Shown one piece after another: positions 29,338 through 38,946 of a stretch of 64,000 bases of DNA. Under the pieces are notes generated by a model. The model searched no databases. It had not been told where the DNA came from and saw nothing but the letters and a program-made list of their open reading frames with translations. The DNA comes from Chryseosolibacter sp040902445 (lineage in GTDB: Bacteria > Bacteroidota > Bacteroidia > Cytophagales > Cyclobacteriaceae). Every line of letters starts with the position of its first letter. Within the stretch, counting starts at the first letter, position 1. Where the stretch lies: contig JBBDXJ010000293.1 of the NCBI GenBank assembly GCA_040902445.1, positions 1 through 64,000 of the forward strand. Direction: 5' to 3'. The translations under genes were made by a program, and so were the position numbers.

Positions 29338-29725
29338 GTTTTGATCGTTTAGCAGTGGGAATGTTCATTGTGCGTGCAAACACAATGACAATAAACTCAA
29401 GTTAAAAAAAACGTTGGAGTTATTGTCAACAGTTGAGGGAAATTTTTCATTGGCGGGAAACGCTCATGCAGAACTTTGGGTGATTTACTTCGCGACAAAA
29501 AACTGAATGTGGAAAGATCATTTTTGTTGAGCCTCCGAATCCGAGGTGCGTACGAGAATTCCTGAAATATTGGTCACAGGCGGGGATTCTGTACCTCAAC
29601 GTTTAAAGCTTATTTGTAAAATAATGAAATTATAGGGAGGAAGTAGGATCCGGTTTCTATTGTATTGAATATATTTGATAATAGTCTATGCGCTTATTTG
29701 CTAAATTTAAGGATCTGTAAAAAAT
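29338..29725. other. Intergenic region, nothing firm seen
   Basis: This 388-bp AT-rich stretch separates divergent genes. A TATATTTG at 29670-29677 fits the Bacteroidota -7 element for ridA, but no matching -33 TTTG lies at the right distance. No ORF or clear repeat was found. Confidence 0.4.
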
Positions 29726-30115
29726 ATGAAAAAAGTTAAAATAGTACACCCAGACAGGAATCCCAATTTTGTCACCGGTGCTTATTCCGATGGCGTCCTT
29801 GTAAATGGTTTCCTCTTTGTGAGTGGCCAGGCGTGTGTAGATTTTAAGACCTCTTCTTTTGTATTGGGTACCATTGAAGAAGAGACTGTCAGAACGCTCG
29901 AGAATATAAAAGCTATTATTGAAACGGCGGGTGCAACCATGGATGATGTTGTGAAGTGTACAGTACACTTATCAGACATCAAAGATTTTGACCGGTACAA
30001 TAAAATATATTCCGCCTATTTCACAGGAATAAAACCCGCAAGAACGACGGTGCAATCCGTGCTGGCGGAAAATATCAAAGTTGAAATTGATGCGATTGTA
30101 AAAATGCCGGATTGA
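29726..30115 (+). CDS. ridA: RidA-family enamine/imine deaminase
   Basis: A 129-residue cytosolic protein of the RidA (YjgF/YER057c) family. Arg106 in KPARTTV is the catalytic arginine that binds the imine's carboxylate; the ETVRTLENIKAIIETAGATMDDVVK helix and EIDAIVKM end are typical. RidA hydrolyses reactive enamines made by PLP enzymes, which fits the PLP aminotransferase two genes downstream. It opens a same-strand gene run to 36348. Confidence 0.85.
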   Translation: MKKVKIVHPDRNPNFVTGAYSDGVLVNGFLFVSGQACVDFKTSSFVLGTIEEETVRTLENIKAIIETAGATMDDVVKCTVHLSDIKDFDRYNKIYSAYFTGIKPARTTVQSVLAENIKVEIDAIVKMPD

Positions 30116-30145
30116 CCCGGGAACCTGACTTCGTTCTGTAATAAA

Positions 30146-31591
30146 ATGTTTTCTCTAATCCCACTACCCTTGAATTCTAAAACAACCTTTACCCTTGCCG
30201 CTCTCCTATTTCTGATCTTTATACTTTCATGTTCCGAACGCAAGGGTACGGATCAAAAATCAGAACTGTCTATTGGTATTGCTGAAGTGAATTATACACC
30301 GGAAGTCGGATTGGACATGGCTGGCAATTACCGGGGCGACGATTATGGCTCACGCGGAGTCCACGACTCTCTTTATGCAAAAGCCATTGTCGCCGCGAAT
30401 GACAAAGGAGAGAAAGTTGCCTTGCTCTCGGTAGATATCTGCTATATACCGAAAGCATCAGTTGAAATGATGCGGGCTTATATCGCATCCAATTCAACTA
30501 TCAAGGCGGGCAATGTGATGATCATGGCAACCCATACACACAGTGGCCCTGTAGCGGAACTCCATGCGCCGCAAGCAAAGGAATACCTGACGAAGGCGGC
30601 GAGTGCTGTTCTCAAGGCAGATAAGGATTTGAAACCCACTGCTCTTTCTGTAGGGCGGGCTAAAGAAGACAGGGTATCCCACAATCGCCGTCTAAAATGT
30701 AAAGATGGCACCACGCATATGTGCTGGGAGAAATTTGAACCTGGCTTTGTCATTGAGCCATGGGGACCGATAGATCCTGAACTCATCACATTGTCGATCA
30801 CACAGGAAGGTAAACCCACAGGGGTGATTGTAAATTTTGCCTGTCATGCCACAACACTAACGGGGAATAATTGGTTATACACGGCAGATTATCCCGGGTA
30901 CCTGGGAGAATCCATCCGGAAGGTGAAAGGCCGCGATTACATGCCCATATTTTTCAATGGATGCTCAGGGAACGTAACCCAGGTTGACTACAGGGTAGGA
31001 TTTCCCGATACCTACCAGGAATGTCAACGTATAGGATACATCCTCGGAGTTTCAGCGTTGGAGGCCATTCGAAATGAAGAGCCTGTGTCGGGTGATGTCG
31101 TCGCAGTTTCGAGCGAAATGGTTCCGGTGAAGCGCATGACTATTACAGATGAGCAATTTGCCTGGGCAAGGGCTATCCTCAAAAAAGTTGAAAAGGAAGG
31201 TATGCCACCGCTTCAGGCCGATGGTATCCCGGACGCTCAGTATGCAAAAGATTGGGTTGATATGCGACGGGATCAGGACATTGTCGATAGTCTTGAAGTC
31301 ATGGTTGTTCGCGTGGGTGATACTGCGTTCGTTGGATTGCCCGGCGAAATGTTCACTGAATTTGGAATCGATATCAAAGCCAAATCACCGTGCAGGAATA
31401 CTATGGTGATGGGGCTGGCAAATGATGAAAGAGGATATTTCCCTACAAAAGAATCATTTACACAAGGGCCAAAAGGTTTCACGCCGATGATTACAGGATA
31501 TGAAACAACTCCCGGAACAACGAGATATGAAATCGGAGCCGGTGAGAAATTGTCTGAATCTGCCATTAAACAACTGGAAAAGTTGTTTTAA
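30146..31591 (+). CDS. Neutral ceramidase-like lipoprotein
   Basis: A 481-residue protein resembling the N-terminal catalytic domain of neutral/alkaline ceramidases, with a lipoprotein signal (LLFLIFILSC). GIAEVNYTPEVGLDMAGNY at the start, the Zn-site ATHTHSGP and NFACHATTL are conserved. The usual catalytic GDVSPN is replaced by NGCSGNVTQ, so amide hydrolysis of ceramide itself is doubtful; many bacterial members of this domain family have unknown substrates. Alternative starts a few codons downstream are possible. The next genes suggest that an amine or amino acid released by it is taken up and degraded. Confidence 0.75.
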   Translation: MFSLIPLPLNSKTTFTLAALLFLIFILSCSERKGTDQKSELSIGIAEVNYTPEVGLDMAGNYRGDDYGSRGVHDSLYAKAIVAANDKGEKVALLSVDICYIPKASVEMMRAYIASNSTIKAGNVMIMATHTHSGPVAELHAPQAKEYLTKAASAVLKADKDLKPTALSVGRAKEDRVSHNRRLKCKDGTTHMCWEKFEPGFVIEPWGPIDPELITLSITQEGKPTGVIVNFACHATTLTGNNWLYTADYPGYLGESIRKVKGRDYMPIFFNGCSGNVTQVDYRVGFPDTYQECQRIGYILGVSALEAIRNEEPVSGDVVAVSSEMVPVKRMTITDEQFAWARAILKKVEKEGMPPLQADGIPDAQYAKDWVDMRRDQDIVDSLEVMVVRVGDTAFVGLPGEMFTEFGIDIKAKSPCRNTMVMGLANDERGYFPTKESFTQGPKGFTPMITGYETTPGTTRYEIGAGEKLSESAIKQLEKLF

Positions 31592-31653
31592 TGTGTCATT
31601 CTAGATCCGTTGTGGAATTTCAGAAACCTAGGCTCATAAACACCAATACCTGA

Positions 31654-32952
31654 ATGTATCGTTACGAACAATCTGCGAAATTATTAGATCGGGCAAAAAG
31701 ATCGCTGGCAGGGGGCGTGTCTTCTGAATTCAGGAAGTACAATCATCCTCATGCGATTTTTTATTCGCATGCAGAAGGGAGCCGGATATTTGATGTGGAT
31801 GGTAATGAATATCTGGATTTTACACTAAGCCAGGGGCCGATGATTGTTGGACACAATCATCCACACGTTGTAAAAAGAGTTGAAGACTATGCAAAGAAAG
31901 GTCAGCTTTTTGCAGGGCAGCACCTCCTGGAAATTGAACTGGCAGAGAAACTGCAACGACTTATTCCCTCCGCTGAATTAATGCGGTTTTGCCTGGATGG
32001 CTCAGAAGCAGTGCAAACTGCATTCAGGGTCGCCCGAGCCAAAACCGGAAAGCAAAAGTTCTTGCGATTTGAGGGACATTACCACGGGTGGCTTGATAAC
32101 GTAGCCTGGGGGTTGTCGACACCCTCGCCTGAAGAACTGGGTTCGATGGAAGATCCGGTGGTTTTTCCCTGGTCGGCCGGCCTCCCGCATAGCGCAAAGC
32201 ATGATTTTATTGTTTTACCCTGGAACGATCTTGCCCTTCTGGAAAAAAAGATAAAAGAAAATCATCGGGAGATTGCTGCAATTATTACGGAGCCCATAAT
32301 GTGCAACAACGGATGCATTTTGCCACGGGAAGGCTACCTGCAAGGAATGAGAGAACTTTGTGACCGTTATAATATTGCGCTTATTTTTGATGAGGTCATT
32401 ACCGGGTTCAGAACTTCTTTAGGCGGTGCACAGAAGTATTATAATGTCATACCCGACCTGTCGATTTTCGCCAAAGCCATCGCCAGTGGATACCCGATCT
32501 CAGCCATTGTCGGTAAAAAGGATTGGATGAACCTGATCGCTGAAGGTAAAGTAATACACGCCGGTACCATGAACAGCAGCAACTCCACTGTTGCCGCAGC
32601 GATCGGTACGCTGGAGGTGCTGGAATCAGAAAATGTTGTGCAAAGAATTTTCAAATTGGGGTTACAATTGATGGAGGGCTTGCGTGAAATCGGTAAACAA
32701 CACAACACCAATCTTTTGGTACAGGGATTAGGACCCATGCTGCACGCGGGATTTACAGACCTTGCCGCAGTACACGATTTCAGAGATGTACTCTCATATG
32801 ACAAAGTGAAGTTGAATAAATTCATCGCCGCCATGCACGATCAGGGTATCAGAATAATTGGCCGGGGATTATGGTATATCTCTGCCGCCCACACTGAGGA
32901 GGACATTCATACAGCCCTTGCCAAAACATCCAACGTCTTCAAACGATTATAA
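31654..32952 (+). CDS. Class III PLP aminotransferase (glutamate-1-semialdehyde aminomutase-like)
   Basis: A 432-residue fold-type I PLP enzyme. The PLP lysine is Lys274 (IFAKAIASGYP), preceded by the class III signature LIFDEVITGF with its cofactor-binding Asp, and SEAVQTAFRVARA near 118-130. It looks like GSA aminomutase, but the setting (RidA, transporter, dehydrogenase, dipeptidase) suggests a catabolic omega- or beta-amino acid aminotransferase and not haem synthesis. The transporter gene starts 13 bases after its stop. Confidence 0.8.
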   Translation: MYRYEQSAKLLDRAKRSLAGGVSSEFRKYNHPHAIFYSHAEGSRIFDVDGNEYLDFTLSQGPMIVGHNHPHVVKRVEDYAKKGQLFAGQHLLEIELAEKLQRLIPSAELMRFCLDGSEAVQTAFRVARAKTGKQKFLRFEGHYHGWLDNVAWGLSTPSPEELGSMEDPVVFPWSAGLPHSAKHDFIVLPWNDLALLEKKIKENHREIAAIITEPIMCNNGCILPREGYLQGMRELCDRYNIALIFDEVITGFRTSLGGAQKYYNVIPDLSIFAKAIASGYPISAIVGKKDWMNLIAEGKVIHAGTMNSSNSTVAAAIGTLEVLESENVVQRIFKLGLQLMEGLREIGKQHNTNLLVQGLGPMLHAGFTDLAAVHDFRDVLSYDKVKLNKFIAAMHDQGIRIIGRGLWYISAAHTEEDIHTALAKTSNVFKRL

Positions 32953-32965
32953 CCACTAGAAAATC

Positions 32966-34216
32966 ATGACCGCGAGGAGCAGGTATCTTATTCCGCTTGT
33001 GATGATTGGTTTATTGTTTGGCGTATTCGGCTTTGCAGCCTGGATGAACAGCATCCTCATCCCTTACTTCCAGATCACACTGGAATTGAACAGCGTTCAA
33101 ACTACGCTGGTAACTTTTTCTTTTTTTATAGCTTATGTTGTCATGGCCTTGCCCTCATCCTGGGTGTTAAAAAAGATCGGGTTTAAGAAGGGCATCGTGT
33201 TCGGCCTGGTGATCATGGCGGTTGGAACACTCCTGTTTATTCCGGCGGCATTATCCAGGACGTACGAGATATTTCTGTTGGGTCTGTTTTTTATGGGAAC
33301 GGGTCAGGCACTCCTACAGACAGCAGCGAATCCTTATTTAACTATTTTGGGCCCGATTGAAAGTGCGGGCCAGCGCAATAGTCTAATGGGAATCTTCAAT
33401 AAAGTAGCAGGCATATTAAGTCAGCGTATTGTCGGGCCTATTCTTTTGTTAAATGCTGACTCGATTATGTCAGCTTTAACAAAAATGAGTGATGAGGAAA
33501 AAATCGCCGCGCTGGATAACATGGCTCTACGTGTCATAAATCCATACATCATTATCACCCTATCATTGTTGGCCATGGCCATCATCATGTGGTTGGTTGC
33601 GCTTCCCGAGGTAAATGAAGAGGATGCCAACGCGGAAGAGCCTGGAGCTTCGCACACCAGCATATGGCAGTTTCCTAATCTCATCCTGGGAGTACTGGCA
33701 CTTTTTTGTGCAGAGGGTACCGAATCAATTACCAGCTATTATATTATTCCCTATGGCCAAAGTATGGGTTTCTCCACCGAAACTTCACAGGTTTTTGTTG
33801 ATTATATCATTTATGCGATGCTCGCAGGATACTTCCTGGGGACAGTTTTAATCCCTAAATATATTTCGCAAAGCAAAGCACTTGGAATCTGTGCTTTTTT
33901 AGGTATTTGTTTTTCGATAGGAGCCATTGCTACCGATGGATTTACTTCTGTATTATGCGTAATCGCCATGGGTTTTTGCAATGCGCTTAACTGGCCGTGC
34001 ATTTGGCCGCTTGCATTGAAAGGGGTCGGTCGATTTACCAAAACCGCTGCAGCCTTTTTGATCATGGCCATTGCCGGCGATGCAATTTTTCCCGTCCTCT
34101 ATGCTGAGATCAACACGCTGTTTGGCGGTAATTCCGGAGTATATTTAATCTTGATCTTATATGCAGGAATTCTTTACTACGCAACGATTGGCCATAAAAG
34201 GAGGGCATGGGCATGA
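32966..34216 (+). CDS. FHS-family (FucP-like) MFS transporter
   Basis: A 416-residue, 12-helix proton-coupled symporter of the fucose/galactose/glucose FHS family. LLQTAANPYLTILGP at about 115-130 is the family signature, and FGFAAWMNSILIPYFQ in helix 1 is typical. It sits between the aminotransferase and the dehydrogenase of the same run, so it should import the pathway's substrate; this may be an amino sugar or another polar compound. Confidence 0.8.
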   Translation: MTARSRYLIPLVMIGLLFGVFGFAAWMNSILIPYFQITLELNSVQTTLVTFSFFIAYVVMALPSSWVLKKIGFKKGIVFGLVIMAVGTLLFIPAALSRTYEIFLLGLFFMGTGQALLQTAANPYLTILGPIESAGQRNSLMGIFNKVAGILSQRIVGPILLLNADSIMSALTKMSDEEKIAALDNMALRVINPYIIITLSLLAMAIIMWLVALPEVNEEDANAEEPGASHTSIWQFPNLILGVLALFCAEGTESITSYYIIPYGQSMGFSTETSQVFVDYIIYAMLAGYFLGTVLIPKYISQSKALGICAFLGICFSIGAIATDGFTSVLCVIAMGFCNALNWPCIWPLALKGVGRFTKTAAAFLIMAIAGDAIFPVLYAEINTLFGGNSGVYLILILYAGILYYATIGHKRRAWA

Positions 34217-34252
34217 ACAAAATATTCAATTGAACAGACTAAAATTTCTGTC

Positions 34253-35242
34253 ATGATGAGCACGGAATCAAACGAGGTAGGTGTGGTGGGTCTTGGATTA
34301 ATGGGTTGTAGCATCGTAGCCGCTCTACTGATGCAGGGTTACAAAGTTGTTGCTGTTGCCCCGCAGGAATCTGATCTGGAGCTTGCCCCCGGCCGGATCC
34401 TGCATGCGCTCCGGGAATCCTCTAAACAAAAAATACATACAAAAGATGTAAACGCGCTGAATTCGAAAGTGTTGTATACACGAGACTATGCAGACTTGCG
34501 CCATTGTTTTCTTATATCAGAATGCGTTGTCGAAAATGTTGACATCAAAAAAAATGTTTATGACCTGATCGAATCTAATGTTTCTGAAACAGCATTGATT
34601 TCCACCAATACTTCTGCCATACCGATCACTATTTTACAGGCCCCTTTGAAACATCCGGAGCGATTTGTCGGAATGCACTGGGCTGAGCCTGCTTTTACAA
34701 CACCATTTCTCGAAATTATTTGCGGACCGAAAACCGATCAACTGATTGCTGAAAGTCTTTATAAAATTGCCACGAGCTGGGGAAAGGAGCCCACGCTTCT
34801 GCGCAAAGATATCCGCGGGTTCATTACAAACAGGTTAATGTATGCAATGTTCAGAGAGGGATTCAATCTGGTTGAAAATGGTTATGCCTCTATTGAAGAC
34901 ATCGACAGGGCCTGCAGAAATGATGCGGGCCATTGGATGACTTTTTGCGGGATGTTCCGCTTCATGGACCTTACCGGCCTCCGCGCCTATTATCACGTGA
35001 TCAAGGATCTGTTCCCAACCCTCGCCAATCAGACGGAAACACCAAAGCTGATCGAGGATATTGCGAAAGAGGGAGGAAATGGTATTACCAATGGCAATGG
35101 GTTTTACAAGTATTCAAAGGAAGAATCGGCAGAATGGGAAAAGGCCTTTGAGGAATTTTCCTATGATATCAATTTGCTTTCCAAAAAATACCCCATAAAC
35201 CTGGTTGAACAAAGGCTGAAAAATAAATCCAAAAAACAGTAG
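34253..35242 (+). CDS. 3-hydroxyacyl-CoA dehydrogenase-like NAD enzyme
   Basis: A 329-residue two-domain dehydrogenase. The Rossmann motif GVVGLGLMGCSI is near residues 9-20, NTSAIPI and ERFVGMHWAEP match the HAD family's catalytic region (H in MHW), and the C-terminal domain starts DIRGFITNRLMYAM. There is no hydratase domain, so it is the short form used for 3-hydroxyacyl-CoA or for small 3-hydroxy acids. The dipeptidase gene follows after 11 bases. Confidence 0.8.
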   Translation: MMSTESNEVGVVGLGLMGCSIVAALLMQGYKVVAVAPQESDLELAPGRILHALRESSKQKIHTKDVNALNSKVLYTRDYADLRHCFLISECVVENVDIKKNVYDLIESNVSETALISTNTSAIPITILQAPLKHPERFVGMHWAEPAFTTPFLEIICGPKTDQLIAESLYKIATSWGKEPTLLRKDIRGFITNRLMYAMFREGFNLVENGYASIEDIDRACRNDAGHWMTFCGMFRFMDLTGLRAYYHVIKDLFPTLANQTETPKLIEDIAKEGGNGITNGNGFYKYSKEESAEWEKAFEEFSYDINLLSKKYPINLVEQRLKNKSKKQ

Positions 35243-35253
35243 CGTTACACAGA

Positions 35254-36348
35254 ATGTTTATTGTTGATGCACATTTGGATCTGGCTACAAACGCCATTAC
35301 ACTCAACCGGGATCTCACGAAACCTGTTCATGCAATACGCGAAAGGGAAAAACAACTTAACTGGCAAGACACCCAGGACCGCGGCCAGGGAACAGTGGCC
35401 CTTCCTGAATTGCGGAAAGGAAATGTGGGCCTTGTAGTGGCAACCATTATCTCCCGCTTTTCTTCTGGTAAACCATTGCCAAGCCTAAACTTGCCTGGTT
35501 GGCATTCTGCCGAGCAAGCCTACGCCTATGGGCAGGGGCAACTGGCATGGTATAAAGTCATGGAAGAGAGGGGAGAGATGGTGCAGATCACCACGTTGTC
35601 GCAGTTACAGAATCATCTCTCTTTATGGAGAAACACCAGTGCAATCCATCCTAAAAAACCTGTTGGTTATATCTTAAGCCTGGAAGGTGCAGATTCTGTT
35701 ATTAACATCAACTACCTGGAAAAATATTATGATCAGGGATTAAGGGCGATCGGCCCTGCTCACTTTGGGCCCGGACGGTATGCAGCGGGCACACATTCGG
35801 ACGGCAGCGGACTCACAAAAATCGGAAAGGAACTTCTCCGGGAAATGGATCAGTTAAAAATCATTCTGGATGCCACCCATTTAACCGATAAAGGTTTTTT
35901 TGAGGCCATGGATATTTTTCACGGCTCAGTTTGGGCAAGCCATCAAAACTGCCGGACCCTGGTGCCAGGTGAAAGGCAATTTTCAGATGAGCAGTTGAAA
36001 TTGATTATTGAAAGGGGTGGAGTGATCGGTGGTGCGCTGGATACATGGATGTTGTATCCTGAATTTAAACTGGGAAAAAGTAATCCCAAAGATCTGGGCA
36101 TCAATCTTGAAAAACTCGTTGGTCATTTTGATCACATTTGTCAGCTTGCAGGAAACTGTTCGCATATAGGATTTGGTACCGATCTCGATGGTCTTTTCGG
36201 TACAGAACAAACACCCTATGATATGGATACCATCGCCGATATCGTCAGGTTTGAAGAGATCTTGACACGCCGTGGCTATACTGCCGGAGATATCACCAAT
36301 ATATTTTCCGGTAACTGGCTTCGGGTTATTAGGAAATCATGGGCGTAA
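35254..36348 (+). CDS. M19 (renal-dipeptidase-like) metallopeptidase
   Basis: A 364-residue membrane dipeptidase-family protein without signal peptide, so probably cytosolic. Metal-site residues: DAHLD (5-9), SLEGAD, DATHL, ASHQNC and GTDLDG. Family members cut dipeptides, often with a D-residue at the second position, and some are known to act on other N-acyl compounds. Last gene of the run that begins at ridA. Confidence 0.8.
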   Translation: MFIVDAHLDLATNAITLNRDLTKPVHAIREREKQLNWQDTQDRGQGTVALPELRKGNVGLVVATIISRFSSGKPLPSLNLPGWHSAEQAYAYGQGQLAWYKVMEERGEMVQITTLSQLQNHLSLWRNTSAIHPKKPVGYILSLEGADSVININYLEKYYDQGLRAIGPAHFGPGRYAAGTHSDGSGLTKIGKELLREMDQLKIILDATHLTDKGFFEAMDIFHGSVWASHQNCRTLVPGERQFSDEQLKLIIERGGVIGGALDTWMLYPEFKLGKSNPKDLGINLEKLVGHFDHICQLAGNCSHIGFGTDLDGLFGTEQTPYDMDTIADIVRFEEILTRRGYTAGDITNIFSGNWLRVIRKSWA

Positions 36349-36878
36349 GGGGGAATAAGGGGCATAACGGATATAAGAGCTTTTTCGAAAGCAAGCACAG
36401 AATATGTACATGATCGACGTAGTTGCCGATCTAAACCGGAAAACATTCAAGATCGTTGCAAATTCCGCCTGGATAACTTTGGAGTTCGGCTTCAATTGAT
36501 TGATGAATCAGCCGGGCCCCTGTGTTTTTACCCACTTCCTATTCCGCCCCTTCAGGGCTTCTGTCTGACTGCATTAATCCCCAGGGCTTTCACCCTGTGG
36601 GCTGATATATTGCGCCCTTTCAGGGCTGGATGCATTTAACCTTGCGATCGATTAATGCGAGTGTGGCACTATCATTCTGAAAATATTTTTTCCTTTCCGT
36701 GCAACCATTACCCCTTCCCGAAGTATCCTTGGTAGGCAAAGGTGAAAAAAATGAGCCAGTCATTGGTTGTTGTTGTTAGTGGGCATTACCAGTTACCAAC
36801 AATCAAAAACTAACAACCGGGATTCAACCTTTTGCGATCAGAAAACGATCTGCATCCGACTACATCAATCCCATCGAT
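36349..36878. repeat. Intergenic region with three TTCA-loop hairpins
   Basis: GCCC-CTTCA-GGGC (36546-36558), CAGGG-CTTTCA-CCCTG (36582-36597) and GCCC-TTTCA-GGGC (36614-36626) are spaced 31-38 bases centre to centre. They resemble the TTTA-loop pairs at 19082 and 38785. The rest of the 530-bp spacer has no supportable ORF. Confidence 0.6.
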
Positions 36879-38700
36879 ATGTTTCAAAACTATTTCAAGA
36901 TTGCCTGGAGAAATATGTCCAGGCAAAAAATGTACACCTCCATCAAGATCGGAGGTTTTGCCATCGGATTGGCTACGTGTATTGTCATTGGGCTCTTCAT
37001 CCGGCATGAATTGAGTTATGAATTACATATAAAGGATGCACAAAACATCTATCGCGTTTACAACCAGTACGAAGATGGAAGCGGAACTGCCGTTCCCGCT
37101 CCATTTGCATCAATATTGAGGGCGGATTATCCCGAAATTGAAAAAGTTGCCAGGCTTATTCCCTACAAATGGTTCAAATGCAGGAAATAATCTCATGCGC
37201 CGGGACGATCAGCTTGAAAATACTTTTGAAGAAGGTTTCGCATATGCCGACCCGGAGTTACTAGAGATTCTGGAGATCCCCATGGTCTATGGCAGTCCTG
37301 CGCACGCGCTGGCCAAACCCAACACAATTGTTTTGGCAAAAAGCAAAGCCGATAAATATTTTCCGAATGAAGACCCTGTCGGAAAAACAATCATTCTCAA
37401 CGATGACAAGTCCCAGCCTTTTACAGTTGGAGGTGTGATGGAGGATTTCCCCCGGACATCGCACCTGCAATTTGATTTTTTCATTACCCTTACCGGTAAA
37501 GAGTTTTGGCAGGGCGAACAGACTAGCTGGTGTTGCTGGAATTACAACCCGTATATCAAAGTAAGGCCTGGCACAGATCCGGCTGAACTGGAAAAAAAAT
37601 TACTTGCCATGAAAAATATCTATATCGACTACCTCGCGAAGGAAGGAAATCAATCTGTAAATGACGTACGCAAGTATCTTTTTTTTGTTTTGCAACCTGT
37701 GCGTGATATTCACTTGTTTTCAGCAGATATCGGTGACGCGATAGAACATGGCGACATCCGCTACATATGGCTATTTGGTGGTATTGCCTGCTTTATCCTT
37801 GCGCTTGCCTGCATCAACTTCATCAATCTTTCCACAGCGAAGTCGGCAAACCGGGCTAAGGAAGTTGGATTGCGAAAAGTTGTGGGTTCAGTCCGGAGTC
37901 ATCTTGTCAGGCAGTTCCTGACTGAATCGGTGATCTTCAGCATGGTCTCATTTGTTCTTGCCGTTTTTCTGGTATGGATTGGCTTGCCTTACTTTAATGA
38001 TCTCGCGGGCAAAGCCCATTCAATTCCCTGGGGAGCATGGTGGCTTTTCCCCCTTCTGACTGCATCGGCGCTCTTCATAGGAGTGCTTGCCGGCATTTAC
38101 CCTGCATTTTATCTTTCATCCTTCAAACCGATCGATGTTCTCAAAGGAAGCATCGCGCGAGGTAGCAAAACTTCAGGCATGAGGAGTGTGATGGTTGTAT
38201 TTCAGTTTACGACCTCAATCGTACTGATCATCGGCACGTTCATTATTTACCGCCAGATGGATTTTATTCTCAATAAAAAGATCGGGTACGATAAAGACCA
38301 GGTAGTGATGCTGCAGGGCGCGAATACTCTTGGTAAACAGCAGCAAACTTTTAAAGACGAGTTGTTGCGCCTTTCGGGTGTACAACATGTTACAGTCAGC
38401 CAGTATTTTCCTGTGGATGGAACAACACGTGATCAGAACATGTTTTATCGCGATGGGAAATCCCAGGAAGAAAAAGGCTTTGGCGCACAACGGTGGTATG
38501 TTGATGAAGATTACCTCAGCACGTTAGCCTGGTATATGATGCAGAAATGGCTTCAGGATTACAAATACCGCACCGAGATCACCTGGGATGTTTTTGCGAT
38601 CTCGGGATTTCTCGCTGTATTCATTGCCTTGCTTACGGTGAGCTACCAATCCATCCGGGCAGCTTTGGCAAACCCAGCGAATAACCTGAGGTCCGAATAA
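36879..38700 (+). pseudogene. Decayed MacB/FtsX-like permease (frameshift and internal deletion)
   Basis: The N-terminus (FQNYFKIAWRNMSRQKMYT) is that of the FtsX-like permease family, but the frame ends at 37190 after PYKWFKCRK. Removing one A of the AAA run at 37176-37178 restores WFNAGNNL and the rest of the protein in the other frame. A second lesion lies at about 38520-38530: ...DEDYLSTL is joined in frame to AWYMMQKWLQDY, which skips the end of the second periplasmic domain and the GIRKVLGA part of the last FtsX domain, roughly 200 residues. The C-terminus ANPANNLRSE is intact. Two independent defects make it a pseudogene. Confidence 0.75.
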
Positions 38701-38784
38701 ATAATAACAATTCAAATGCAACCTTTCGCTTAACCTTTTTAATATGGGAGGTGGTCCTTGAACATGGTGAGGGATCAATTGCCT

Positions 38785-38835
38785 CCACCTTTAGTGGTGG
38801 ATAAAACAGTAACCATTTAACCAGGGCTTTAGCCC
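38785..38835. repeat. Paired TTTA-loop hairpin repeat, copy 2
   Basis: CCAC-CTTTA-GTGG (38785-38797) and GGGC-TTTA-GCCC (38824-38835), centres about 38 bases apart. The leading ATCAATTGCCTCCA matches copy 1 at 19082, while stem bases have changed in pairs. Confidence 0.6.
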
Positions 38836-38946
38836 AAGGGATGGGTTGACGCTGTGGAGGATTAAAGCCATTCCAGTTGTGTAAAAATTATTATTCATTT
38901 ACACTTAGCGTTCACAATTTGCGGCAAAACTGACTAACTTCATCAC

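Noticed and set aside
29657..29968. 103-residue minus-strand ORF over ridA
   Set aside because: The plus strand holds a clear RidA protein with its catalytic Arg; the minus ORF has no recognisable feature.
31654..32952. hemL (glutamate-1-semialdehyde aminomutase)
   Set aside because: The family resemblance is real, but the neighbours are a transporter, dehydrogenase and dipeptidase and no other haem gene is near; the catabolic class III call is safer.
36879..37190. Programmed frameshift in the permease gene
   Set aside because: The AAA run is too short for a slippery site, no stem follows, and the same gene also has an internal deletion, so decay is more likely.
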